From contig JAHAIU010000048.1 in assembly GCA_018372555.1 (NCBI GenBank), positions 1-16,434 of the forward strand: DNA of 16,434 bases. Reading direction: 5' to 3'. Position numbers and translations under genes: made by a program. A model generated the notes under the pieces. It was given only the letters and a program-made list of their open reading frames with translations, was not told where the DNA came from and ran no database searches. Positions 1 to 6,881 of this stretch are shown here, piece by piece (the first letter of the stretch is position 1; the number at the start of each line of letters is the position of its first letter). The DNA is from Clostridium sp. (lineage in GTDB: Bacteria; Bacillota; Clostridia; Clostridiales; Clostridiaceae).

Positions 1-190
1 CCTCTACTACTCTTGGTATTCTCCATGCATAAGTTGGGCAAACAAAAACAAATGGTTTGTTTGATTTGAGAGTTTCCTTGCTTTCTTTTTTCATAAGTTC
101 ATTTATAGATACAATCTCATCTCCAATAACTGATTGAATTGTCTTTGCTGTATAACTGCTATTTCCTGTTCCACTAAAATATAAGATCAT
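1..190 (-). CDS. EFR1-type flavodoxin/ferredoxin protein, N-terminal part (cut by window edge)
   Basis: The gene starts at the ATG at 188-190 and runs off the left edge, so only 63 residues are visible. A strong AGGAGGAG ribosome binding site sits about 5 nt upstream. The protein begins MILYFSGTGNSSYTAK, the phosphate-binding loop (SGTGNS) of short-chain flavodoxins, and a second flavodoxin-fold strand follows near residues 52-56 (PFVFVCPTYAW). This opening is typical of EFR1-family proteins, which join an N-terminal FMN-binding flavodoxin domain to a C-terminal 4Fe-4S ferredoxin domain. The ferredoxin half would lie outside the window and cannot be confirmed. The gene begins 45 bp after the ArsR-type regulator gene with no terminator between, so the two are probably cotranscribed and controlled by that regulator. 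A plain flavodoxin is the main alternative. Confidence 0.8.
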   Translation of the reverse strand, partial: MILYFSGTGNSSYTAKTIQSVIGDEIVSINELMKKESKETLKSNKPFVFVCPTYAWRIPRVVE

Positions 191-235
191 ACAATCTCCT
201 CCTATATTTAATAGTATGTATTTAAAATAATATTC

Positions 236-598
236 TTAATTAAACTCATCATATTCAAAATCTGAAATATCATCAATTATATTTGTAATATGATTCAAAA
301 GATTAAATAGCTTTTTGAATTCTACTCCTTTTGGATTAATAAAATAATAATTCTTCGTTCCTTCTCTTCTCATACTAATAATCTTATTTTCTTTTAAAAT
401 CTGCAAATGATGAGATACTGCCGGTCTTGAAAGATGCGTCTTTTTAGTTATCTCACCTACACGAATGCCATTACAATCACTTTCAAGTAAGGCTATAATA
501 ATAAGTTGTCTAGTTTCATCTCCAATAGATGTAAATATCTTTTGACACTCCTTAAACTCTTTTGTTAACTTAAGCATATCTACATTGCAATATTTCAT
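236..598 (-). CDS. ArsR/SmtB-family winged-helix regulator
   Basis: This 120-residue cytoplasmic DNA-binding protein has the length and layout of the ArsR family. A helical N-terminus (FTSIGDETRQLIIIALL) is followed by a helix-turn-helix at about residues 47-70, with the recognition helix SRPAVSHHLQIL, and then a beta wing (SMRREGTKNYYF). The start ATG is preceded at 9 nt by AAGAAGGTG. The classical ELCVCDL metal site in the recognition region is absent. Cysteines occur only at positions 4, 18 and 42, so the signal could be redox or another metal arrangement, and cannot be told from sequence. A perfect palindrome over its own -10 (622-647) suggests autorepression. The next gene, 45 bp downstream, is a flavodoxin/ferredoxin-type protein, the likely target. 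Confidence 0.88.
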   Translation of the reverse strand: MKYCNVDMLKLTKEFKECQKIFTSIGDETRQLIIIALLESDCNGIRVGEITKKTHLSRPAVSHHLQILKENKIISMRREGTKNYYFINPKGVEFKKLFNLLNHITNIIDDISDFEYDEFN

Positions 599-621
599 AT
601 AAATCTACACCTTCTTTCAAG

Positions 622-647
622 TAATGGTTTAAAATACTAAACCATTA
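622..647 (-). promoter_or_regulatory. Palindromic operator of the ArsR-type regulator, overlapping a -10 box
   Basis: TAATGGTTTA and TAAACCATTA form a perfect 10-bp inverted repeat separated by 6 bp, 24 bp upstream of the regulator's start codon. A TATAAT hexamer on the minus strand (644-649) overlaps the upstream arm, so a bound repressor would block RNA polymerase. I found no convincing -35 at 17 bp. Palindromes of this size over the promoter are usual for ArsR-family autoregulation; the assignment to this protein is inferred from position. Confidence 0.7.
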
Positions 648-732
648 TATCATATGATTTTTATAAAATTTCATTGGTAAAGAAAATCAAGACCATTAAA
701 ATATCACTATATGAAATACGCCTATATATAAG

Positions 733-778
733 AAAAAATAAAGGAAAAGAAACTGCATATTACAATTTCTTCTCCTTT
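733..778 (-). terminator. Rho-independent terminator of the HTH-DUF4180 operon
   Basis: On the minus strand a 16-bp stem (763-778 with 740-755, two G-U pairs) closes a 7-nt loop and is followed by a run of six T (733-738). It begins 12 bp after the DUF4180 stop codon and separates that operon from the ArsR-type gene downstream. Confidence 0.88.
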
Positions 779-790
779 TACAAAAGTTTA

Positions 791-1150
791 TTACTTAACT
801 AACCATATTTCTGCTTCTTCAATGCTATGGCAAACTCTAATATTTCCACCCTTATTAAGTTCTAATTTTAGTTCTTTAAATCTATCACTAAGTAATTTTT
901 CTTCATTAATAATTATAGCTAATCTTATATTATAATTTATAAACTTTTGCAAGGACATTCCAAGTATCTTTGTTTTTAAATCATAAAATTCATCTGAAAG
1001 AATATTTCCATCAATAGCTACTGAATTTACTCCACTTTCAAAGCAAAACCCTATTATATCTAGCATATCCTGTTCTGAGGATATTTTTGTTCCATTATTA
1101 TTTAAAATTATATAGCTTTCATTATTTTTATTAACAACATTATATTTCAT
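791..1150 (-). CDS. DUF4180 domain protein
   Basis: I recognise this 119-residue protein as the DUF4180 family from its pattern SEQDMLDIIGFCFESGV, then DEFYDLKTKILGMSLQKFINYNIRLAI and a C-terminal SIEEAEIWL. No catalytic residues are evident, there is no signal peptide or membrane segment, and no function is established. The alternation of strands and helices and the terminal EEAEIWL helix recall STAS/SpoIIAA-like folds, which is my inference. I prefer the ATG at 1148-1150 because GGAG lies 9 nt upstream of it. The in-frame ATG at 1165 overlaps that ribosome binding site and has none of its own. The gene follows the HTH regulator gene with essentially no gap, so translation is likely coupled and the two products probably act together. 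Confidence 0.85.
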   Translation of the reverse strand: MKYNVVNKNNESYIILNNNGTKISSEQDMLDIIGFCFESGVNSVAIDGNILSDEFYDLKTKILGMSLQKFINYNIRLAIIINEEKLLSDRFKELKLELNKGGNIRVCHSIEEAEIWLVK

Positions 1151-1165
1151 TACTATCATCTCCAT

Positions 1166-1645
1166 TTATTTTACTTTACTAAATACTGATATTACATCTA
1201 ATAAATCTTTTACTACATCAATACTTCCCCATAGCATAATTCTTAGCCTTTTTTCATTTTTGCTATATTTCATATTAATTCTATTACCTATTAACTTTTC
1301 ATCATTACAATTCATTACTGATAACAGCATATTTGAAGTTCGTATATACTCTTCTTCATTAATATACTCTATATTAACAACACTTGATACTTTTATTACA
1401 TTATCTTCTTCACTTTTGTAATAGTTATTTTCAAATTCTATCTCTTCATCATTCTTAGAACTTCCTATATCTACAGCTGAATCTTTATTATTGGTAAATA
1501 AATCTAAATCATTTTTAGATATTCTCCATTGCTTTCCAAGCTTATTAGCTCTAAGCTTTCCATCTTTTATAAACTTTCTAACAGTTTTATGATGTACATC
1601 TAAAATTTCTGCAACTTGTTCTATGTTATAAAATTTATCTTCCAT
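1166..1645 (-). CDS. Excisionase/MerR-type helix-turn-helix regulator with C-terminal sensor-like domain
   Basis: The first 55 of 159 residues form an excisionase/MerR-like winged HTH (YNIEQVAEILDVHHKTVRKFIKDGKLRANKLGKQWRI, written here across its key residues VAEIL, TVRKFI, GKQWRIS). An acidic, asparagine-rich linker follows (about residues 55-85), then a C-terminal alpha/beta domain (EEYIRTSNMLLSVMN, LRIMLWGS, VKDLLDVI). That tail recurs in free-standing Firmicute regulators of this type rather than in phage excisionases, and no integrase or attachment site is nearby. An AGAGG ribosome binding site precedes the ATG. Transcription starts from the promoter at 1676-1704. The DUF4180 gene follows directly, and direct repeats upstream (1723-1756) may be its binding sites. 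The ligand is unknown. Confidence 0.83.
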   Translation of the reverse strand: MEDKFYNIEQVAEILDVHHKTVRKFIKDGKLRANKLGKQWRISKNDLDLFTNNKDSAVDIGSSKNDEEIEFENNYYKSEEDNVIKVSSVVNIEYINEEEYIRTSNMLLSVMNCNDEKLIGNRINMKYSKNEKRLRIMLWGSIDVVKDLLDVISVFSKVK

Positions 1646-1675
1646 TTATCGAACCTCTTTTCTATTTACACATTA

Positions 1676-1704
1676 ATACTATATGAAGCAATTTAACTTG
1701 TCAA
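1676..1704 (-). promoter_or_regulatory. Sigma-A promoter of the HTH-DUF4180 operon
   Basis: On the minus strand a perfect -35 TTGACA (1699-1704) is followed by a 17-bp spacer and the -10 TAGTAT (1676-1681), about 30 bp upstream of the regulator's start codon. This is the best sigma-A match in the left half of the window. Confidence 0.85.
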
Positions 1705-1722
1705 TAATTTTAATAAACTTTG

Positions 1723-1756
1723 TTATACTTTATTGCATTTTATTATACTTTATTGC
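1723..1756. repeat. Pair of 14-bp direct repeats upstream of the HTH promoter
   Basis: TTATACTTTATTGC occurs identically at 1723-1736 and 1743-1756 on the plus strand, a 20-bp period, beginning 18 bp upstream of the -35 box of the HTH-DUF4180 promoter. Two helical turns between copies and the position upstream of -35 fit an activator or autoregulator site, but could also be a chance duplication in AT-rich DNA. Confidence 0.5.
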
Positions 1757-2038
1757 TAATAAAATTCATTTTTCTAATTCATTAATTAACAATATAAAAT
1801 TCAATAAAATCTTAGAAAAAATGTTATTATATTCAGAAACAAGTATCATTTTAAATCTTACATATCCTTAATAACTTTTATATTATGGATAAGTCAAAAA
1901 ATTACTATCTATGTGTATCTATAATTTAATTCATTATAGTTTTAAAATGCGAATCATTTTATTAATTAAAGAATGAAAAAATTAAAAAGTGAAAGAATAC
2001 TTATAAAAACCCCTTACTAATTTTATAAGGACATCTTT

Positions 2039-2072
2039 AAAACAAAAGAGGCTTTGCATAGCAAAACCTCTT
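2039..2072 (-). terminator. Rho-independent terminator after the GDPD gene
   Basis: On the minus strand AAGAGGTTTTGC pairs with GCAAAGCCTCTT (one G-U pair) around a 3-nt loop and is followed by TTGTTTT. It lies about 60 bp past the GDPD stop and ends the G3P/glycerophosphodiester gene run. The 258-bp gap 1872-2130 otherwise holds only AT-rich sequence and the imperfect inverted repeat described among the findings. Confidence 0.85.
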
Positions 2073-2130
2073 CCTACATTCCTTCATTCTTTCATTACCT
2101 TAGTTTTTTCATTTTAAAATGCCTCGTATT

Positions 2131-2856
2131 TTATAACATGTTGTTCATTATATTAGGGTAATTTGTAATTATTCCGTCTATACCTAAGTTTATTAATTTC
2201 TTCATATCAGTATCATTATCTACTGTCCAAGCATTTATAGAAATACCCTCATTATGGATCTCATTAACAACTTTTTCATCAAGCACAGATAAATAAATTG
2301 GATGTATTGCATCTGCCTTACACTTTTTAGCATACTCATGAACTTTGTAAATTCCAGACATATAAAGTAGTCCTGTCTTTATATTACTATCAATTTCCTT
2401 AACTCTAACCATTGACTGATGATTAAATGAAGATAATATGACATTATTTCTTAAATCATATTCATAAATCTTTTCAATTACTTTCTCTTCCATTCCCTTA
2501 TAGTTAATTATATTATTCTTAAGTTCTATATTTATAAGTAAACCTTTATCTTTAACAAATTCAAATAAATTATCTAAAGTTGGAATCTTTTCTCCAATAA
2601 AATCTTCACCATACCTTATTCCTGCATCAAAATTACTTAACTCATCATAAGTATAATTATTAATATATCCATTTCCATTTGTAGTTCTATCTATAGTCTC
2701 ATCATGACAAATTACTAATATCCCGTCTTTTGTCAAATGCACATCTGTTTCAATCCCATCACAGCCTGCTTTAACTCCTTCAATAAAAGCCCTCATAGTA
2801 TTTTCCGGATATTCTCCTGAAAATCCCCTATGAGCTATATTTAAACTTTTCTTCAT
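2131..2856 (-). CDS. glpQ: Glycerophosphodiester phosphodiesterase (GDPD family)
   Basis: The 241-residue enzyme hydrolyses glycerophosphodiesters such as glycerophosphocholine to sn-glycerol-3-phosphate and an alcohol. The GDPD TIM-barrel motifs are clear: HRG at residues 9-11 with PENT at 17-20, the metal ligands E36 and D38 (IETDVHLTKDG), general-acid H51 (CHDETIDRTTNGNG), then IELK, SFNHQSM, and NAWTVD near the C-terminus. There is no signal peptide, so it acts in the cytoplasm on imported substrate, unlike secreted GlpQ of B. subtilis; it is closer in layout to UgpQ. AGAGGGAG precedes the ATG. It starts 13 bp after the HAD phosphatase gene and is the last gene before the terminator at 2039-2072. 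The ugp-type importer upstream fits its role. Confidence 0.92.
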   Translation of the reverse strand: MKKSLNIAHRGFSGEYPENTMRAFIEGVKAGCDGIETDVHLTKDGILVICHDETIDRTTNGNGYINNYTYDELSNFDAGIRYGEDFIGEKIPTLDNLFEFVKDKGLLINIELKNNIINYKGMEEKVIEKIYEYDLRNNVILSSFNHQSMVRVKEIDSNIKTGLLYMSGIYKVHEYAKKCKADAIHPIYLSVLDEKVVNEIHNEGISINAWTVDNDTDMKKLINLGIDGIITNYPNIMNNML

Positions 2857-2869
2857 TACTATACTCCCT

Positions 2870-3667
2870 CTAGAAAAATTTATTAATTACCTCAATAACA
2901 CCTTTTTCATACTCACCTTCTGTTACAAAGTCAGCTACTTCTTTTAATCCTTCAACAGCATTTGCAACAGCTACACCAACAAATGATTCTTCTATTAATT
3001 CTTTATCATTCATATGATTACCAATTGATACTACTTCATCATCTCTAAGTCCTAAATATTTCTTTAACTTTTTTAAAGCATTTCCTTTCGAAATATCTTT
3101 TTTAACTATCTCAAAATAATCATCTTCTGATATTATATATCTATACTGGCTCTTAAAAGACTCATCCAACTTGTTCCAGTATCCTTTTATTTTTTCTACA
3201 TTCCCAATTATCAGTAATTTATTTACATTTAAATCTGATTTAAGAAACTCTTTATCTACAACTCTGCTTTTTACAAGTTCCTTTTTCTCAAATATAGCCA
3301 TTCTATCTGTATATTTCATACAGAAGACTTGTCCATCATTATAAAAGATAGTAGTTGGATCAACTTCCTGAATTATTTCTAAAAAATCTACCCAAAGCTT
3401 TAACGGAAAAATATTAGAATAAAGAGTTTTCCCATATCTATCAAGTATTTTTGCTCCATTACATGCTATGTAAGGTACATCAACATTTAATTTTTTTATA
3501 ACTTCTAAGCTCGATTCTTCTGGTCTTCCTGTTGCTATTGTAAATATTTTACCGCTTTTCTTAAAATCATCTATTCTTTCTATAAGTTCTGTAGAAATAT
3601 CATATCCTTCTTCATCACTATTAAATAGTGTCCCATCTAAATCAGATACAATCATCTTTATATTCAT
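2870..3667 (-). CDS. Cof-type HAD-family phosphatase
   Basis: The 265-residue protein has the HAD IIB (Cof) layout: motif I DLDGTLF at residues 9-15 with nucleophile D9 and acid/base D11, motif II TGR near 47, a Cof-type cap in the middle, a Lys of motif III (KKDISKGNALKKL, about 188-200), and motif IV as IGNHMND near 216-222. In most relatives motif IV reads GDxxND; here the first Asp is Asn while the second is kept, a variant that may alter Mg2+ binding. The family dephosphorylates small sugar or polyol phosphates; the real substrate cannot be read from sequence. Position between the importer and GDPD suggests a glycerol- or alcohol-phosphate. AGAGAGG precedes the ATG. A 171-bp structured gap separates it from the binding-protein gene upstream. 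Confidence 0.88.
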   Translation of the reverse strand: MNIKMIVSDLDGTLFNSDEEGYDISTELIERIDDFKKSGKIFTIATGRPEESSLEVIKKLNVDVPYIACNGAKILDRYGKTLYSNIFPLKLWVDFLEIIQEVDPTTIFYNDGQVFCMKYTDRMAIFEKKELVKSRVVDKEFLKSDLNVNKLLIIGNVEKIKGYWNKLDESFKSQYRYIISEDDYFEIVKKDISKGNALKKLKKYLGLRDDEVVSIGNHMNDKELIEESFVGVAVANAVEGLKEVADFVTEGEYEKGVIEVINKFF

Positions 3668-3699
3668 GTATATGTCCTCTCTTTTATTTGTCTTATTAG

Positions 3700-3811
3700 A
3701 TATACCACCTCAAATTAATATTTCTTAATAGTTTTAAATATTTTCACATACATTTATATGCTTTTAAATACTTTAATCATTTGAAATATACTAAAATATG
3801 AAGTGGTATAT
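3700..3811 (-). repeat. Intercistronic long-range inverted repeat
   Basis: Sixteen-base arms at 3700-3715 and 3796-3811 can form 15 pairs in RNA (one G-U, one mismatch), enclosing 80 nt between the binding-protein gene and the HAD gene. It is not followed by a T run, so it is not a normal terminator. It could be two operator half-sites, an mRNA processing or stabilising structure, or a small foldback element. Confidence 0.5.
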
Positions 3812-3838
3812 TTTAATTAAAATCTATTTGTATTATTT

Positions 3839-5128
3839 TTATTTTTCACTTAATAATTTATTTATATCTGAATCTAATTTAGTAAGTTCAGTATTTATAT
3901 CTGCACCTTGTAATAGTATTCTTTCATGTGATTCCTTAATAAGTTTTTCTATTTCTGAATAACTTTTAACCATAGGACGCCCCTTAGCATTTTGTAATTG
4001 GTCAACAGCTACCTTAAATTGAGGTTTTTCTTGATATAATGCTTGCATTGCATCTGAATTAACTGCTGAAATTCTTGTTGGTAAATATCCAGTATTCTTT
4101 GATGCCTGTTCAGTTCTTTCTTTATCTGTCATGAACTTTATAAATTCCCAAGCCGCTTCTTGTTTTTCCTTAGATAATCCACTAGTCATTACTATATTAG
4201 ATCCACCTGTAGGAACGGCTGCTTTTACATCTGATGGCATAAATGCGGTATTTAATTCAAAGCCACTTTCACTGGCTACTTGTAAGTTATATGTTAAATC
4301 AGCTGTTGATGAGAAGAACATTGCTGTCTTTTGGTTTTTAAAATCTATCTTTAATTTATCATTTCCTTCAGTACCAGCTGGTAATATTTTTATTATTCCT
4401 TCATCACTCATCTTCTTAACAAATTCTAAACTCTTAACCATTTCAGGAGTATTTACGTTAGACTTAGTTTTATCATCACTTATCATTGATCCTCCACCAG
4501 CTTGAGCTAAGAAACCTTCTGCTACCCATATATATACTGGATATGTTAAACCTACTACTCCATCCTTACTTAGCTTTCTGCAATATTCTTCAAACTCTTC
4601 CCAATTCTTTGGACCTGAAGGGTCTAATCCAGCTTCTTTAAGTAAGGTTGCATTCATATATAAAATTGGTGTACTTCTTAAATAAGGAATAGCTACAAGT
4701 TTATCATTAACATATGAGTTTTCCATTAATCCTGGCTGATAATCTTCAATATCTACCTTATCTTTTTCTACAAATGGTGTTAAATCTTCAAGCAATCCTG
4801 ATTCACCAAATTCTTGAATAGAAGCTATTTCTACTATAGTAATTTCTGGTGCTCCTCCTGCAGTATATGCAGTTTTAGTTTTCGCGTGCAAATCAGCATA
4901 ATTTCCTTGGTATTCTGCTGTTACATGTATTTTATCTTGAGATTCATTAAATTCTTTAACTAACTCTTGGTTATTAGCTTCAATTTTATCTTTAAATGCA
5001 TACCAGAAATTCAATTCAACCTTTCCTCCGGCTTCAGTTTGAGCCTCATCATTGGCACTACACCCTCCTAAAACAAGTGATGTGGATAATACAACTGCTG
5101 ATAAAATAGATAATATTCTCTTTCTCAT
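3839..5128 (-). CDS. ugpB: UgpB-like lipoprotein substrate-binding protein of ABC importer
   Basis: A lipoprotein signal peptide covers residues 1-22 with lipobox LGGC (Cys23), so the 429-residue protein is anchored outside the membrane. The mature part is a family 1 extracellular solute-binding protein; the segment FNESQDKIHVTAEYQGNY closely resembles the same region of glycerol-3-phosphate binder UgpB, and APEITIVEIA and VPTGGSN are also typical. I place the start at the ATG at 5126-5128 (MRKRIL), because GGAGGGG lies about 6 nt upstream; the in-frame ATG 15 bp earlier overlaps that site. It follows the two permease genes and ATPase gene in one operon. Substrate assignment to G3P or glycerophosphodiesters rests on the UgpB likeness and on GlpP and GDPD in the same locus. 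Confidence 0.88.
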   Translation of the reverse strand: MRKRILSILSAVVLSTSLVLGGCSANDEAQTEAGGKVELNFWYAFKDKIEANNQELVKEFNESQDKIHVTAEYQGNYADLHAKTKTAYTAGGAPEITIVEIASIQEFGESGLLEDLTPFVEKDKVDIEDYQPGLMENSYVNDKLVAIPYLRSTPILYMNATLLKEAGLDPSGPKNWEEFEEYCRKLSKDGVVGLTYPVYIWVAEGFLAQAGGGSMISDDKTKSNVNTPEMVKSLEFVKKMSDEGIIKILPAGTEGNDKLKIDFKNQKTAMFFSSTADLTYNLQVASESGFELNTAFMPSDVKAAVPTGGSNIVMTSGLSKEKQEAAWEFIKFMTDKERTEQASKNTGYLPTRISAVNSDAMQALYQEKPQFKVAVDQLQNAKGRPMVKSYSEIEKLIKESHERILLQGADINTELTKLDSDINKLLSEK

Positions 5129-5167
5129 AAATTTCCCCTCCATAATTTCTTTAATTTATAAATATAT

Positions 5168-5995
5168 TTATTTATCTCCTATATAAGTAAAAGCTTTTAT
5201 AATATGCTTTTGAGCAAAGAAATAAATAATTAATACTGGTATTATTAGTATCATGCTTCCTGCCATTAAAATATTATAAGATATTCCCCCATCTACCTGA
5301 GCAATCCCTGCAACTCCTACTGGCAAAGTTCTCATAACACCCTTTGTTGTTAATACAAGAGGCCAAAAATAGTCATTCCAGGTACTAATAAAAGTTAATA
5401 GCCATAATGTGATTAACGTAGGTCTTGCCATCGGTAACATTATTTTATACATTATCTTAAACTCACCTGAATTATCTAACCTTGCAGCTTCTAGTAGTTC
5501 TTGTGGAACTTGCATAAAGGATTGCCTAAGCATAAAAATTCCAAAGGCACTAGATGCAAAAGGTATAACTAATGAAAAATAACTATTTACCATCTTCCAT
5601 TTACTAAACATAATAAATACTGGTAAGAAAATTAGCTGTGCAGGAATCATCATAGTAGCCATTATTAATCCAAACATTAATTTACTTCCCTTAAACTTAT
5701 ATCTTGCAAAGGCATAAGCTGCTGGGATTACAGTAATAAATTGAAGAATTAAAGTAGCAAAGGTAACTATAAAGCTATTTTTTGCATATTGTAAAAATGG
5801 TCCAGTACTCAATGCTTTAGTGAAATTTTCAAACTGTATCTTCTCTGCCCAAAAACTTGGAGGAAATGTTAGTGTTTCAGATAAACTTTTTATAGAGGTT
5901 ATTACCATCCAATAAAAAGGAATAAAGAACACTAGAAATACGATTAAGCTTATAATTGTTCTGCCTATTTTTGATATAATCTTTTTTATATCCAT
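5168..5995 (-). CDS. ugpE: ABC importer permease (UgpE-like)
   Basis: This 275-residue membrane protein belongs to the MalG/UgpE carbohydrate-type permeases (CUT1). It begins with a hydrophobic segment (about residues 13-35), has five further hydrophobic stretches, and carries the cytoplasmic EAA loop as EAARLDNSGEFKIMYKIMLP near residues 183-202, which docks onto the ATPase. AGGAGG precedes the ATG at close spacing. It lies 13 bp after the UgpA-like gene and 39 bp before the binding-protein gene. Together they form the translocation channel for G3P or glycerophosphodiesters; specificity is inferred from the partners. Confidence 0.9.
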   Translation of the reverse strand: MDIKKIISKIGRTIISLIVFLVFFIPFYWMVITSIKSLSETLTFPPSFWAEKIQFENFTKALSTGPFLQYAKNSFIVTFATLILQFITVIPAAYAFARYKFKGSKLMFGLIMATMMIPAQLIFLPVFIMFSKWKMVNSYFSLVIPFASSAFGIFMLRQSFMQVPQELLEAARLDNSGEFKIMYKIMLPMARPTLITLWLLTFISTWNDYFWPLVLTTKGVMRTLPVGVAGIAQVDGGISYNILMAGSMILIIPVLIIYFFAQKHIIKAFTYIGDK

Positions 5996-6008
5996 ATATC
6001 CTCCTACT

Positions 6009-6881
6009 CTACCTATAATGAACTTTTCTACTTAATACTTTAAAGTAAAAAATTGTCATTACACCTAATATTAAAAATAGAATAACTCCTGCTGCTGATG
6101 CATATCCTATCTTATTGTATTTAAAACCATATTCGTAAATATAATAAACCAAGGTATTAGTGGAGTTCATAGGCCCCCCTACAGTAATAAGACTAATTGT
6201 TTCAAACACCTTAAAGGATGATATTATATTCATAATTGTAAGAAAGAATAAAGACGGAGATATCATAGGAAGTGTAATCTTAAAAAACACTTCCATAGGT
6301 TTAGTATCATCTATTTGCGCTGCCTCATAGATATATTTAGGTACGCTTTTTAAAGCAGCTAAAATAATTAATGCGTTATATCCGAGACTCTTCCATATTG
6401 ATATTACTGCTAAAGAAAATATAGCTATACTTGTATTATTAAGCCAATCAATATTACTAATTCCAAAAAAGTTTAAAAAGTAATTTAGTAATCCATAATC
6501 TGCATCCATTATCCATTGCCATATAAAAGCTACAGATACCATTGAAATTACATACGGAGCAAATGTCACACTTTGAAGTATTCTGCTAATCCTTGTATCT
6601 TTATTTAAGAAAACTGCAAGTAATGTACCTAGTATAATTGAACCTAATACTGTTACAATCATATAAACTATTGAATTTCTTATTACTTGCAAAAACAATG
6701 CATCATTAATTAAATCTTTAAAATTATTCATTCCAACAAACTGCTTTACAGGATTAATTAAATCCCAATTATGAAAGCTTAAATATATCATGTATCCTAT
6801 TGGATAAATTGAAAATACTAAAAATATAATTAAGGCAGGAGCAACCATCCCATAAGGTCTTATCTTTTTTATTTCCATCAT
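6009..6881 (-). CDS. ugpA: ABC importer permease (UgpA-like)
   Basis: This 290-residue protein is a MalF/UgpA-type permease with six predicted membrane segments (first about residues 11-33) and an EAA loop EAAQIDDTKPMEVFFKITLP near 186-205. It opens with two consecutive ATG codons (6879-6881 and 6876-6878), so the exact start is uncertain by one residue; GAGGAAG lies upstream. The first ATG overlaps the TGA stop of the ATPase gene (ATGA), a sign of translational coupling. It pairs with the UgpE-like permease 13 bp downstream. Confidence 0.9.
   Translation of the reverse strand: MMEIKKIRPYGMVAPALIIFLVFSIYPIGYMIYLSFHNWDLINPVKQFVGMNNFKDLINDALFLQVIRNSIVYMIVTVLGSIILGTLLAVFLNKDTRISRILQSVTFAPYVISMVSVAFIWQWIMDADYGLLNYFLNFFGISNIDWLNNTSIAIFSLAVISIWKSLGYNALIILAALKSVPKYIYEAAQIDDTKPMEVFFKITLPMISPSLFFLTIMNIISSFKVFETISLITVGGPMNSTNTLVYYIYEYGFKYNKIGYASAAGVILFLILGVMTIFYFKVLSRKVHYR

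Noticed and set aside
1166..1645. Phage excisionase marking an integrated element
   Set aside because: The C-terminal domain is of the free-standing regulator type and there is no integrase, attachment repeat or phage gene nearby.
1683..1871. Plus-strand 62-aa hydrophobic reading frame
   Set aside because: No ribosome binding site; it lies over the promoter and direct repeats of the HTH operon in very AT-rich DNA, and has no recognisable motif.
4131..4505. Plus-strand 124-aa frame inside the binding-protein gene
   Set aside because: Antisense shadow of a well-supported lipoprotein gene.
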